DNA from: Paraburkholderia susongensis
GTDB lineage: Bacteria > Pseudomonadota > Gammaproteobacteria > Burkholderiales > Burkholderiaceae
Direction of reading: 5' to 3'
DNA: 64,000 bases
Assembly: GCF_900177725.1 (NCBI RefSeq)
Contig: NZ_FXAT01000003.1
Coordinates: forward strand, 372,001-436,000
In this document: one piece after another, positions 46,684 to 55,848 of the stretch
Layout: each line of letters starts with the position of its first letter
Numbering within the stretch: the first letter of the stretch is position 1
Made by a program: the position numbers and the translations under genes
Notes under the pieces: generated by a model
The model's input: only the letters and a program-made list of their open reading frames with translations
What the model was told of the DNA's origin: nothing
Databases searched by the model: none

Positions 46684-47832
46684 ATGCAATTCGACAAGCG
46701 CGCCTGGCTCGACCGCATCAAACGGATGTTCGTGGGCTTCGACCGTCCGCTCGCACTGATCGTGTTTCTGCTGCTGTGCGTCGGCATCGTCACGCTGTAC
46801 AGCGCGACTCTCGACATGCCCGGCCGCGTGGAAGACCAGTTGCGCAACATCCTGCTGACCTTCGTGCTGATGTGGGCGCTCGCCAATGTGCCGCCCAATA
46901 CGCTCATGCGCTTCGCGGTCCCGCTCTATACGTTCGGGATCGCGCTACTGGTCGCGGTCGCCATGTTCGGCCTCACGCGCAAAGGCGCGAAGCGCTGGAT
47001 CAACGTCGGCGTGGTCATCCAGCCGTCCGAAATCCTGAAGATCGCGACGCCGTTGATGCTCGCGTGGTACTACCAGCGCCGCGAAGGTGTGATGCGCTGG
47101 TACGACTATCTGGTCGGTTTCGTGATTCTCGCGGTGCCGGTCGGTCTGATCGCGAAGCAGCCCGACCTCGGCACGGCCGTGCTCGTGTTCGCGGCCGGCT
47201 TCTTCGTGATTTATTTCGCGGGCCTGAGCTTCAAGCTGATCGTGCCGGTGCTGATTGCGTGCGTGATCGCGGTCGCGTCGATCGCGGCGTTTCAGGACAA
47301 AATCTGCCAGCCCGAAGTGCAGTGGCCGCTGATGCACGACTACCAGAAGCACCGCATCTGCACGCTGCTCGACCCGACCTCCGACCCGCTCGGCAAGGGC
47401 TTCCACACGATCCAGGCGGTGATTGCGATCGGCTCGGGCGGGCCGTTCGGCAAGGGCTGGCTGAAGGGCACGCAGGCGCATCTGGAGTTCATCCCCGAGA
47501 AGCACACAGACTTTATTTTCGCGGTGTTTTCCGAGGAGTTCGGGCTCGCGGGCGGGATCGTGCTGCTCACGCTATACATGCTGCTGATCGCACGCGGGCT
47601 GTATATCGCGGCCAATGGCGCAACGCTATTCGGGCGATTATTGGCCGGCTCATTGACGATGGCGTTCTTCACCTACGCGTTCGTCAACATCGGCATGGTG
47701 AGCGGGATTCTGCCGGTGGTCGGCGTGCCGTTGCCGTTCATGAGTTACGGCGGCACCGCGCTGACTACGCTGGGGGTCGCGATCGGGCTCATCATGAGCG
47801 TCGCGCGGCAGAAGCGGCTGATGCAGAGCTAA
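46684..47832 (+). CDS. rodA: Peptidoglycan glycosyltransferase RodA
   Basis: SEDS-family glycan polymerase of the elongasome, also called MrdB. It has 382 residues and about ten membrane segments. GAKRWINVGVVIQPSEILK, KQPDLGTAVLVFAAG and GHDYQKHRI-type loop residues (MHDYQKHRICTLLDPTSDP) contain the conserved catalytic Asp region. The C-terminal GMVSGILPVVGVPLPFMSYGG is diagnostic. AAGGAG precedes the ATG. Last gene of the operon, followed by a terminator. Confidence 0.96.
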   Translation: MQFDKRAWLDRIKRMFVGFDRPLALIVFLLLCVGIVTLYSATLDMPGRVEDQLRNILLTFVLMWALANVPPNTLMRFAVPLYTFGIALLVAVAMFGLTRKGAKRWINVGVVIQPSEILKIATPLMLAWYYQRREGVMRWYDYLVGFVILAVPVGLIAKQPDLGTAVLVFAAGFFVIYFAGLSFKLIVPVLIACVIAVASIAAFQDKICQPEVQWPLMHDYQKHRICTLLDPTSDPLGKGFHTIQAVIAIGSGGPFGKGWLKGTQAHLEFIPEKHTDFIFAVFSEEFGLAGGIVLLTLYMLLIARGLYIAANGATLFGRLLAGSLTMAFFTYAFVNIGMVSGILPVVGVPLPFMSYGGTALTTLGVAIGLIMSVARQKRLMQS

Positions 47833-47882
47833 CGCCTGCGGCACGCAGGAATGCAGGAATGCAGGAACGGAAATGCACAAAG

Positions 47883-47909
47883 GGGCGCCCGATCGGAGCG
47901 CCCTTTTTT
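47883..47909 (+). terminator. Rho-independent terminator of the mre-rodA operon
   Basis: GGGCGC (47883-47888) pairs with GCGCCC (47898-47903), 9-nt loop, followed by T6. It lies just beyond rodA and directly abuts the convergent Sel1-protein gene. Confidence 0.85.
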
Positions 47910-47911
47910 CA

Positions 47912-48646
47912 TTACTGCGGCTTCATTTCCTTCTGATCGCGTAACTGCGCGCTCAGTTGCTGATACTTCAGACGCGCCGCCGGGTCGCCCTGCGCAGCCG
48001 CAGCCGCATAATACGCGCGCGCCACGTTCAGGTTCTGGTCGACGCCGTCGCCGCCACGCTCGTAGAACGAGCCAGTCACGTATTGCGCGGTCATGTCGCC
48101 GCCCTGCGCGGCTTTCTTGTACCAGATGAACGCCTGCTTGTTGTCGCGCTCGGTGCCGCGTCCGTCGAGGAACTGATTGGCGAGCGCGAGTTCCGCCTGC
48201 ACGTGTCCCTGCTCCGCTGCCTTCATGAACCAGCGATGCGCCTCGACCGGGTCGCGCGCGACGAACTCGCCATCGTCATACATCTTGCCGTACACGTATT
48301 GCGCGTGCGACATGTTCGCGTCGGCAGCCTTGCGCAGCCACTTCTTGCCTTCCTCGACATTGACGGGCGTGCCCTCGCCGTTGAGCAGCATCATCGCGTA
48401 ATTGAATTCGGCGAGCCGGCTGCCGCGCTCGGCGGCCTGGCGGAACTCGGTCAGCGCCGCGCCGAGATTGCCGGCGTTGTAGTCGGCCACCGCGGATTGC
48501 GTCTGCGGATCGTTCGACTTCGCGACCCGATCCTGCGCGTACGCGGCATCCAATGCGCCACTCGCGAGCAGCGCCACCGCGACGGCAACATGAGCGGCCA
48601 CCTGCACCGCAACCTGCCCAGCGACGCCCTGCACTCTGCCGTTCAT
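47912..48646 (-). CDS. Sel1-like repeat protein with signal peptide
   Basis: Exported protein of 244 residues. The signal peptide ends near residue 38 (ALDAAYAQ). At least five Sel1/TPR-like repeats follow (ALTEFRQAAERGSRLAEFNY, GKKWLRKAADANMSHAQYVYG, AHRWFMKAAEQGHVQAELAL, AFIWYKKAAQGGDMTAQYV). Such solenoids bind partner proteins, often in the envelope; the partner is unknown. The start overlaps the aldolase gene's stop by 4 bp, yet the two functions have no evident link. Confidence 0.85.
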   Translation of the reverse strand: MNGRVQGVAGQVAVQVAAHVAVAVALLASGALDAAYAQDRVAKSNDPQTQSAVADYNAGNLGAALTEFRQAAERGSRLAEFNYAMMLLNGEGTPVNVEEGKKWLRKAADANMSHAQYVYGKMYDDGEFVARDPVEAHRWFMKAAEQGHVQAELALANQFLDGRGTERDNKQAFIWYKKAAQGGDMTAQYVTGSFYERGGDGVDQNLNVARAYYAAAAAQGDPAARLKYQQLSAQLRDQKEMKPQ

Positions 48647-49425
48647 GACCTCACCTCCTGTAATGCCTGCCGGGTCGCACGCAACATCCAGATGACGTCG
48701 GCGGCCAGCGCAATGAAGCGAAAGCCCGTATCGCGATGCTGCCGCGCGCCCGCCACGTCCATCGCGAAAATGCCCGCGGCGATGCCGGCCTTGTCTGCGG
48801 CGCTGACGATGCGCGCCATCGCCGCTTGCACGTCCGCGTGTTTGGCGTCGCCGAGATGACCCAGGCTCGCGGCCAGATCGGCCGGCCCGACGAACACACA
48901 GTCGACGCCCGGCGTCGCCGCGATCTTCTCGACCTCCTGCAAGCCGCGCCCCGACTCGATCTGCACGATCGTCGATATCTGCGCATTAGCCGTCTGCACG
49001 TAGTCGCGCCGCATGCCGTAGCCGGCCGCGCGCACGACACCCGCGACGCCGCGCTCGCCACCCAGCGCTTGCGCGGTCGGATACTGGGTGAGACGCACGG
49101 CGCGTGCCGCCTCTTCAGCGGATTCGATATTCGGGAACATCAGTGTGCGCGCGCCGGCATCGAGCACGCGCTTGACGAGCCACGGCTCGCTCGCGGGCAC
49201 GCGCACCACCGGTTCGCTCGGCAGATGCGCAGCGGCGATCGCGCGCAATTGCGATTCGACGCCGCCGCTATCGTTCGGCGCGTGCTCCATGTCGATCAGC
49301 AGCCAGTCGAAGCCGGCGTGCGCGAGCGCTTCCGCGGCCGCATCGCTGCCGAGCGACAGCCACAGCCCGAACAGCGGCACGGGTTCCTTCAGACGTTGCT
49401 TGAGGGGATTGGTGAAGGTGCTCAT
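48643..49425 (-). CDS. HpcH/HpaI-family class II aldolase
   Basis: Metal-dependent pyruvate aldolase, similar to 4-hydroxy-2-oxoheptanedioate or 2-keto-3-deoxyglucarate aldolases. It has 260 residues. The catalytic His48 lies in IDMEHAPND. The metal ligands are Glu in IVQIESGRGL and Asp in FVGPADLAASLG. PQ-type barrel segments (VRVPASEPWLVKRVLDAGARTLMFPNI) are typical. ATG at 49425 is chosen; an upstream start adds five residues. No catabolic neighbours show the true substrate. Confidence 0.88.
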   Translation of the reverse strand: MSTFTNPLKQRLKEPVPLFGLWLSLGSDAAAEALAHAGFDWLLIDMEHAPNDSGGVESQLRAIAAAHLPSEPVVRVPASEPWLVKRVLDAGARTLMFPNIESAEEAARAVRLTQYPTAQALGGERGVAGVVRAAGYGMRRDYVQTANAQISTIVQIESGRGLQEVEKIAATPGVDCVFVGPADLAASLGHLGDAKHADVQAAMARIVSAADKAGIAAGIFAMDVAGARQHRDTGFRFIALAADVIWMLRATRQALQEVRS

Positions 49426-49668
49426 CGGCCGGCCTCGCACAGGTTTTCAGCCAGAAGCGAAGCGATAAGCGGGGGCAGATAGGAAGCCAGGCGGAAACCG
49501 GGGCGCTGACGGCCTCGATGCCTGCTGCGACGCAATGCGGTGACCGGCATGTCTCGCTCCGTGTGGTTGTCGGAACGATCATACCGTGTCAATAACGCGA
49601 GGGTGGGATCAGGCGGCGGCCTCGCGAGGGGCGTGCCTCGCGGCGAACCGGCGGGCCTCGTGGCGTGT

Positions 49669-50115
49669 TTAGTCGCGGACCACGTCGGCCCAGCAGTTCG
49701 GCGTTTCGTACAGACGCACCTTGTGCAGACGCAGATTCACGCCATAGTGCGCGTCGTAGACATTCGCGAGCATCTCGAACGCGATCGCGGCGAGGTTTTC
49801 GACAGTGGGAATGCGATCGAGCACGACCGTCTTGTGGCCCGCCATACTTTCGAGAAAGCTGCGCACCTGCGTGTCGCCTTCGTAGACGAGAAACGCGTGA
49901 TCCCACTTGTCGACCAGATGCTCGACCGCGAGCGACTTCACGTCGGCGAAATCCATCACCATGCCGCGATCGGGCGCGCCTTCGGTGTCGACCAGATCGC
50001 CTTGCAGCGTGATTTCGAGCACATAGCGATGGCCGTGCAGATTACGGCATTGGCTGCGGTGATCGGGGATGCGGTGGCCCGCGTCGAATTCGAGTTTTCG
50101 GGTAATCGTCAGCAC
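49669..50115 (-). CDS. queD: 6-carboxy-5,6,7,8-tetrahydropterin synthase
   Basis: Second step of preQ0/queuosine synthesis: makes 6-carboxytetrahydropterin from dihydroneopterin triphosphate. It has 148 residues. The zinc ligands His14, His27 and His29 and the catalytic Cys23 are visible (FDAGHRIPDHRSQCRNLHGHRY). The downstream WDHAFLV and ETPNCWADV are family features. It follows queE by 6 bp. Confidence 0.95.
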   Translation of the reverse strand: MLTITRKLEFDAGHRIPDHRSQCRNLHGHRYVLEITLQGDLVDTEGAPDRGMVMDFADVKSLAVEHLVDKWDHAFLVYEGDTQVRSFLESMAGHKTVVLDRIPTVENLAAIAFEMLANVYDAHYGVNLRLHKVRLYETPNCWADVVRD

Positions 50116-50121
50116 GGCAAA

Positions 50122-50754
50122 TCAGGGAATGTTCAGATACTTGTGAGTCTGCATCGACAGGCGCCACTGCGGATGACGTTTGCACCAGTCGATCGCGAGC
50201 TTCGTGTTGATGTCGCGTGACGGGCCATCCATCGGCTGGACGAGGAAATACTCGAAGTCGAGCTTCGCGTAGTCGGCGAGGCGCTGGTTGTCCTGCGGAA
50301 TCACGACTTTCAGTTCGTTGCCCTTCGTCACGACGAGCGGCGCGTCGGCCTTCGGGCTCACACAGATCCAGTCGATCGTCTCGAGCACCGGCAGCGAGCC
50401 GTTGGTCTCGATCGCGATTTCGAAGCCGGCTGCGTGCAGCGCGTCGACGAGCGGCTGATCGATCTGCAGCATCGGCTCGCCACCGGTGCAGACCACGAAA
50501 CGCTCGCCCTCGCCTTGCGGCCATTGCGACGCGATCATCGCGACCAGTTCGTCAGGCGTGCGGTACTTGCCGCCGTTCTCGCCGTCGGTGCCGACGAAAT
50601 CGGTATCGCAGAAGCGGCACACGGCATCCGCGCGATCCTCTTCGCGGCCCGACCACAGATTGCAGCCCGCGAAGCGGCAAAACACGGCCGGACGCCCGGC
50701 ATTCGCGCCCTCGCCCTGCAACGTGTAGAAGATTTCCTTGACCGCGTAAGTCAT
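50122..50754 (-). CDS. queE: 7-carboxy-7-deazaguanine synthase
   Basis: Radical-SAM enzyme that contracts the pterin ring in preQ0 synthesis. It has 210 residues. The [4Fe-4S] cysteines follow the CX14CX2C spacing: Cys31, Cys46 and Cys49. That spacing is the Burkholderia-type QueE variant rather than the plain CX3CX2C. VVCTGGEPMLQ is the SAM-binding GGE motif. It sits between queC and queD in one transcription unit. Confidence 0.95.
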   Translation of the reverse strand: MTYAVKEIFYTLQGEGANAGRPAVFCRFAGCNLWSGREEDRADAVCRFCDTDFVGTDGENGGKYRTPDELVAMIASQWPQGEGERFVVCTGGEPMLQIDQPLVDALHAAGFEIAIETNGSLPVLETIDWICVSPKADAPLVVTKGNELKVVIPQDNQRLADYAKLDFEYFLVQPMDGPSRDINTKLAIDWCKRHPQWRLSMQTHKYLNIP

Positions 50755-50822
50755 GCTGCTTTCTGCCCTGTGTTCCTGAATTCCTGAAGTGAATGATCAG
50801 CGCCGCACCGCCGCCCTGACCG

Positions 50823-51554
50823 TCAGACCGGCTCGCTGACTTTTTCGCCGGCGAGGTAGGCCTCATAACCGCGTTTGCGCAAGCGGCAGGCCGGGCACTC
50901 GCCGCAGCCGAAACCCCACGCATGCAATTCGGCGCGTTCGCCGACGTAGCAGGTATGCGTCTCGACGCGCACCAGTTCGACCAGTTCGTCGCCGCCCAAC
51001 TCGTGAGCGAGGCGCCACGTATCAGCTTTGTCGAGCCACATGAGCGGCGTTTCGAGTGCAAAGCGCGTGTCCATGCCGAGATTGAGCGCGACCTGCAATG
51101 CCTTCATCGTGTCGTCGCGGCAATCGGGATAGCCGGAGAAATCCGTCTCGCACATGCCGCCAACCAGCACCTGCAAACCGCGCCGATAGGCGATGGCCGC
51201 TGCGATCGTCATGAACATCAGATTGCGGCCCGGCACGAACGTGTTCGGCAAACCGTTGGCCGTCGCCCGAATCTCGATCTCGCGCGTCATCGCCGTGTCG
51301 CTGATCGTGCCGAGCAGCGACAGGTCGATCATGTGATCGTCACCGAGACGATCGGCCCATGCCGGAAACGCACGCGTGACGGCCTCGCGAAACCCTTCGC
51401 GGCATTCGAGTTCGACGCGATGCCGCTGACCGTAATCGAAGCCGAGCGTTTCGACCGTGTCATAACGTTCGAGCGCCCACGCGAGACAGGTGGCGGAATC
51501 CTGGCCGCCGGAAAACAGCACGAGCGCGCTACGCTTAGCGTCTTTGCGGATCAC
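50823..51554 (-). CDS. queC: 7-cyano-7-deazaguanine (preQ0) synthase
   Basis: ATP- and ammonia-dependent enzyme that makes the nitrile of preQ0. It has 243 residues. The P-loop is SGGQDS (15-20). The C-terminal zinc site has Cys202, Cys217, Cys220 and Cys223 ([15 protein letters not shown]). I chose GTG at 51554 because GGAG lies 7 nt upstream and the product begins right before the P-loop strand; the open frame runs 62 codons further upstream without family similarity. First gene of queC-queE-queD; folE is not in the window. Confidence 0.94.
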   Translation of the reverse strand: MIRKDAKRSALVLFSGGQDSATCLAWALERYDTVETLGFDYGQRHRVELECREGFREAVTRAFPAWADRLGDDHMIDLSLLGTISDTAMTREIEIRATANGLPNTFVPGRNLMFMTIAAAIAYRRGLQVLVGGMCETDFSGYPDCRDDTMKALQVALNLGMDTRFALETPLMWLDKADTWRLAHELGGDELVELVRVETHTCYVGERAELHAWGFGCGECPACRLRKRGYEAYLAGEKVSEPV

Positions 51555-51938
51555 CGTGAAACTCCGTGTGTGAGAGTGCCACGTCGCGCTCGCGCGAGGC
51601 GCACCATGCAAGCAACGCGGCGCGACGTGCGCCGGCATTGCTGCCGGCCAAAGCAGTATAGGTCGCGCGTTGCGCGTGAACGTTGCGGGGCGCTTATACC
51701 GTAGATCGTCGGGCGACAGGTTCTGTGCAGGTAGCGCCATTCACGCACTGCACTCGCGTGCTGCGTTGATTCAGCCGCTGCACTGATACGCGAATGAGGC
51801 AACGAATGGAAGCAACACGTCCGCATGCAAGTCCTTGAACTGGCGCGATTTTATCACGCGACGCCGAACGCCGCGCGAGCTGCCGCCGACCCAGCCCGCG
51901 CTGCAGACCGCAAAAAGGATGCTCGCCTGAAACGGAAA
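51555..51938. other. Intergenic region between queC and the tRNA-Phe terminator
   Basis: About 385 bp with no convincing gene and no recognisable preQ1 riboswitch. It should contain the que operon promoter, but no consensus pair stands out. Confidence 0.45.
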
Positions 51939-51969
51939 AGCCCCAGGAACCTTGCGATTTCCTGGGGCT
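51935..51969 (-). terminator. Terminator of the tRNA-Phe gene
   Basis: An 11-bp stem AGCCCCAGGAA/TTCCTGGGGCT (51939-51949 and 51959-51969) with a 9-nt loop, followed on the minus strand by TTTT. It starts 6 nt after the CCA end of the tRNA. Confidence 0.88.
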
Positions 51970-51975
51970 GAATCC

Positions 51976-52051
51976 TGGTGGCCTGGGGCGGAATCGAACC
52001 ACCGACACGCGGATTTTCAATCCGCTGCTCTACCAACTGAGCTACCGGGCC
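51976..52051 (-). tRNA. tRNA-Phe (GAA)
   Basis: A 76-nt cloverleaf with encoded CCA. The anticodon arm is GCGGA-TTGAAAA-TCCGC, giving anticodon GAA. The D-arm AGCTCAGTTGGTAGAGC and the T-arm GGTGG-TTCGATT-CCGCC are normal. The acceptor stem GGCCCGG/CCAGGCC has a C5-A68 mismatch (positions 52047 and 51984), where a G at 68 would be expected. Confidence 0.96.
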
Positions 52052-52145
52052 AACGAAGAACGAAACTATATCAAAGGGTTTTTAGTTCAGCAAGCCCTTT
52101 CGGGCAAAAATCTATCGAGACGCATTTGCACGCAAGTCGCTGCGT

Positions 52146-52832
52146 TCATTCCCCCTTGTTCTTGCCCAGATCGACGCCGAGTTGCTTGAGCTTGCGATAA
52201 AGATGCGTGCGCTCGAGACCAGTCTTTTCAGCGACGCGCGTCATGCTGCCGTTCTCGCGTGCGAGGTGATATTCGAAGTACGCGCGCTCGAAGGCGTCGC
52301 GTGCATCGCGCAGCGGAATGTCGAACGAGATCGACGCCGTTTGCGCGGCCAATGCACCGCCGCCCATACCGTCGGCCGAGAGCAGCGGCAATGCTGCCGC
52401 CGACGCCACCGTCGACGCGCTGACCGGCATCGCCGGCTTTGCCGCCGCGCCGCCAGGCGCCGGCGCATTGCCGCGCGCAAGCCCCTGCTCGACTGCCTTC
52501 AGCAGCTTCTGCAACGCAATCGGCTTTTCGAGGAAGTTGAGCGCACCGATCTTCGTGGCTTCAACTGCGGTGTCGATGGTCGCGTGGCCGGACATCATGA
52601 TCACCGGCATGGTCAGCTGACCTTGTGCGGCCCATTCCTTGAGCAATGTCACGCCGTCGGTGTCGGGCATCCAGATGTCGAGCAGCACCAGGTCCGGCGC
52701 CTGACGCAGACGGAACTCGCGCGCCTCCTGCGCATTTTCAGCGGCCTCCACGACATGCCCCTCGTCGCTCAGGATCTCCGAGAGCAATTCCCGGATGCCC
52801 ATTTCATCATCTACCACCAGGATGGTTGCCAT
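52146..52832 (-). CDS. NtrX-like response regulator without AAA+ domain
   Basis: 228 residues. The receiver domain (VVDDEMGIREL, phospho-acceptor Asp52 in LLDIWMPDTDGV, Thr/Ser in MMSGHATID, Lys in FLEKPI) is followed by an Ala/Pro-rich linker (about 120-165) and a Fis-type helix-turn-helix at the C-terminus (MTRVAEKTGLERTHLYRKLKQLGVDL). True NtrX has a sigma54-interacting AAA+ module between these; it is absent here, so the protein cannot act as a standard sigma54 activator. It follows the NtrY-like kinase directly. Confidence 0.9.
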   Translation of the reverse strand: MATILVVDDEMGIRELLSEILSDEGHVVEAAENAQEAREFRLRQAPDLVLLDIWMPDTDGVTLLKEWAAQGQLTMPVIMMSGHATIDTAVEATKIGALNFLEKPIALQKLLKAVEQGLARGNAPAPGGAAAKPAMPVSASTVASAAALPLLSADGMGGGALAAQTASISFDIPLRDARDAFERAYFEYHLARENGSMTRVAEKTGLERTHLYRKLKQLGVDLGKNKGE

Positions 52833-55259
52833 TTACGCTGCCCTTGTCTGCACTGTTGCTTTTGTCGTTCCCTGCGACGTACCGCCATGCGCCGGATGCG
52901 CGCCTGGACCATGCGCGCCGGGTGCCGCGGTGTCGTCCGCCAGTTGAAGGAAGAGGATCGAAATCTGCGCGCCTTCGATCACGTCGCCGGCTTTCATGCG
53001 ATTACGAATGTCGATGCGCGCGCCATGTTCGTCGACGATCTTCTTGACCATCGCAAGACCCAGGCCCGTACCTTTGGCCTTGGTCGTCACGTAAGGCTCG
53101 AACGCGCGCGTGAGAATACGCGCGGGGAAACCCGGTCCGTTATCCGACACTGTCAGACGTACCGCGACGCGTACCTTTCCTTCCGCATCGGGGTCTCCGT
53201 ATTCTACTGTCCTCGTCTCGAGCAAAACACGCGGATGCGCGACCTCGGCTACCGCATCCTGCGCGTTCTGCAGCAGGTTGTGAATCACCTGGCGCAATTG
53301 CGTCGCGTCGCCGCGAATCGCGGGCAACGCGGCAAGCTCGACCGCGATCGCGCCTTTGCCTTCCTCGATACCGTACAGCGTGAGCACTTCGCTGACCAGA
53401 TCATTCAGTTGCAGATGCGCAAGCACCGCGGGCGGCGTGCGCGCGTAATCGCGGAAATTGTCGACCATCTGCTTCATTGCGGCGACCTGGTTCACGATCG
53501 TAGTCGCGCCGCGCTTCAACACGTCCGCATCGGATGGCGCGAGCTTGTCGGCGAGTTTCATCTGCAAGCGCTCGGCGGAAAGCTGGATCGGCGTGAGCGG
53601 ATTCTTGATCTCGTGCGCGAGGCGCCGCGCGACTTCGCCCCAGGCAATCGAACGCTGCGCGGAGATCACGTCCGAGATGTCGTCGAACACGATGACGTAA
53701 CCCGAGGTCTGCAAGTCGTCGCCGTCGCGCGCGTTCGCCGCGACGAGGCGCGCGCCGCGCACGAGCAGCGTGAGCGGCTCGGTTTCGCCGGGCACCTGCA
53801 CCGAGAACTGCTGCTGCCAGTGGCCGTTGTCGTTGTGACCGTCGCCGCTCGCCGCTTCGCGGTCGGCAAACGCCTTGCGCACCATCGCGCCGAATTCGCT
53901 GAGCACGCTGATCTGATCGAGCGACGCACCGAGCACAGTCTGGAACGGCTGACGGAAAATCCGCTCGGCGCCGCGATTCGCGGTGGTAAGCCTGAACTGC
54001 CGGTCGAACACGAACACGCCCGCGGTCAGATTGGCGAGGATGCTCTCGAGATACGCCTTCGAATGCTCGAGCGCGATGCGGTTGTTCTCGACCGCCGCAC
54101 GCGCTTCGGACAACTGCCGCGTCATCGCGTTGAACGACTGCGTGAGGAAGCCGAGTTCGTCGCGCGACTTGATCTCGCGCTTCGGCGTGTAGTCGCCCTC
54201 GGTAATTTCCTTGGTGCCCTGCGCGAGCAGGAACAACGGCCGCGCGAGCTGATTGCCGAGCGCGAGCGCAAGCATCATCGCGATGAAGGTGGCGAGAAAC
54301 AGCGACAACGTCAGCGTGCCGATATACATCTTGCGCAGACCGGTGCGCCCGAGCGCCTTCTCCTGATACTCGCGATACGCGCGCTGCACCGCATCGGCAT
54401 TGCGCGCAAGCGTTGTCGAGACCGGCTGAGTGAGTTGCAGGAAGCGCTCGGTGGGCTGCAACAGCGACGCGTTCGAATCGGGTATGCGCTGCACGACGCG
54501 CAGACGCAGCACGCCCTTGCCGCCGGGCGCATTCGCGTCACCGTCCACTTCGCCTTCGATCGCCGCATAGCCGCGGCCGCGCGCCTGGTCGATCATCAGC
54601 GGCGTGGGCAGATCGTTCGGCACGAGCGTCGCGTAATTGCCGGATGCCTGTGCGACCACGTGCATGTCGGGCGTCGCGCCCGACATGCTGCGCGTCGGCT
54701 CGACGATCGTCGCGTCCTGCACGCCGAACTGGTCGCGCAAACGCAGCAGCGTCAGCGTGGTGCCGGCGGCGTCGGCGCTCGCCAGTTGCTCGGACATCAG
54801 ACGCGCCTTCGTCTGCAGGTCGGACAGCGACGCGTCGAGCATGCCGCGCCCGAGATTGAGGCCGGACGCGAGCGCGGTTTCGACGTTCACGTCGAACCAC
54901 GATTCGATGCTGCGCGAGACGAACTGATACGACACGATGTAGATGATGCCGCCCGGCACTACGCCGACGAGCGCCATGAAGAACGCGAGCTTCGCGAGCA
55001 GCCGTGTGCCGAACTTGCCCTTGCGCAATCGCACGATGATGATGATGACGAGCGTCGCCACCACCAGCAGAAAGATCATCGCGACCACGACGTTGGCTGC
55101 GTAGAGCCACTGGTAGTAGCGGTCGAAGAATTCGGTATTCGCGCTCGCGGCGGCCAGCAGCACGAGCAGCAGCACGGCCGTGACCGCGACCGTCGACACC
55201 AGCACGCGCACGACGATGCTGCTGACACTGGTGTTGGATGAGCGCACTTTATTTAGCAC
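52833..55259 (-). CDS. NtrY-like membrane sensor histidine kinase
   Basis: 808 residues. At least three transmembrane segments are visible: about residues 17-40, 50-75 and 88-110. A periplasmic-type sensor region is followed by another membrane span near residues 310-335. A HAMP linker, a PAS domain (VFVFDRQFRLTTANRGAERIF) and the kinase core come next, with phospho-acceptor His549 (LAHEIKNPLTPIQLSAERL), the N-box (VIHNLLQNAQDAV), DNGPGFP and GTGLGLAMVKKI. It starts at GTG 55259, overlapping the DUF4390 gene by 11 bp. The layout is that of NtrY. The stimulus is unknown; nitrogen or redox/envelope sensing are possibilities. Confidence 0.9.
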   Translation of the reverse strand: MLNKVRSSNTSVSSIVVRVLVSTVAVTAVLLLVLLAAASANTEFFDRYYQWLYAANVVVAMIFLLVVATLVIIIIVRLRKGKFGTRLLAKLAFFMALVGVVPGGIIYIVSYQFVSRSIESWFDVNVETALASGLNLGRGMLDASLSDLQTKARLMSEQLASADAAGTTLTLLRLRDQFGVQDATIVEPTRSMSGATPDMHVVAQASGNYATLVPNDLPTPLMIDQARGRGYAAIEGEVDGDANAPGGKGVLRLRVVQRIPDSNASLLQPTERFLQLTQPVSTTLARNADAVQRAYREYQEKALGRTGLRKMYIGTLTLSLFLATFIAMMLALALGNQLARPLFLLAQGTKEITEGDYTPKREIKSRDELGFLTQSFNAMTRQLSEARAAVENNRIALEHSKAYLESILANLTAGVFVFDRQFRLTTANRGAERIFRQPFQTVLGASLDQISVLSEFGAMVRKAFADREAASGDGHNDNGHWQQQFSVQVPGETEPLTLLVRGARLVAANARDGDDLQTSGYVIVFDDISDVISAQRSIAWGEVARRLAHEIKNPLTPIQLSAERLQMKLADKLAPSDADVLKRGATTIVNQVAAMKQMVDNFRDYARTPPAVLAHLQLNDLVSEVLTLYGIEEGKGAIAVELAALPAIRGDATQLRQVIHNLLQNAQDAVAEVAHPRVLLETRTVEYGDPDAEGKVRVAVRLTVSDNGPGFPARILTRAFEPYVTTKAKGTGLGLAMVKKIVDEHGARIDIRNRMKAGDVIEGAQISILFLQLADDTAAPGAHGPGAHPAHGGTSQGTTKATVQTRAA

Positions 55260-55848
55260 GTTCGGCCGCCGTGAAGGTAAAGCGCTTCCATTCGGAGGCG
55301 AGGTTCCAGTCGCGGTTGTTCACCGCGTCGATCTGGAACGGCTTGGGCATCAGCCCGATGTCGAGTTGCATGCGCACCGACGCAGTATAGGTTTCGCCCG
55401 TGTGCACCTCATTGCGGTCGATCACGTGCCACGACGTGACGTGCTTGATGACAGCGAGCGCGTCCTTGAGCGAGGAAAAGCCGAGCTGCAATCCGCCCGA
55501 CGAAACGCTCGAGACACGATACTCGCGCGTGAGCGGCTGGAACGACAGGCGCAGACTCTGCGACACGCTGACCGGCTGCTCGTCGAACCAGTACCAGCGC
55601 GGCCGGCTCAGTTCGAAATCGGTCGTGAAGTAAAGCGGAATGCCTTTGTTGACCGCGTCTTCGAGATTGCTGTTCAGGTCGAATTCGAAATGCGCGTCGA
55701 GACTCCAGCCGCTGTTATCGGCCTGCAGCGACGCCCGCTGCACCGCGATCGAATCAGCGTGCGCCGCGCCCGGCGCTGCAAGCCAGACGGCCAGCGCGAT
55801 CCAGAGCACGGCAGCGAGCCGAAGCGGGAAGAAGCGTTTGATGGTCAC
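55249..55848 (-). CDS. DUF4390 exported protein
   Basis: 199 residues with a signal peptide of about 30 residues (LAAVLWIALAVWLAAPGAAHA). The body is beta-rich (AHFEFDLNSNLEDAVNKGIPLYFT, FELSRPRWYWFDEQPVSVSQ) and typical of DUF4390. The start is a GTG overlapping the rsmB stop by 4 bp. It is regularly found between rsmB and the NtrYX-like genes in beta-proteobacteria and may be a periplasmic partner of the kinase; this is inference. Confidence 0.88.
   Translation of the reverse strand: MTIKRFFPLRLAAVLWIALAVWLAAPGAAHADSIAVQRASLQADNSGWSLDAHFEFDLNSNLEDAVNKGIPLYFTTDFELSRPRWYWFDEQPVSVSQSLRLSFQPLTREYRVSSVSSGGLQLGFSSLKDALAVIKHVTSWHVIDRNEVHTGETYTASVRMQLDIGLMPKPFQIDAVNNRDWNLASEWKRFTFTAAERAK

Noticed and set aside
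49426..49668. Small gene between the aldolase and queD
   Set aside because: Open frames here lack ribosome binding sites and protein-like composition.
51555..51938. preQ1 riboswitch upstream of queC
   Set aside because: No preQ1-type hairpin with an A-rich tail adjoining the ribosome binding site could be found by eye.
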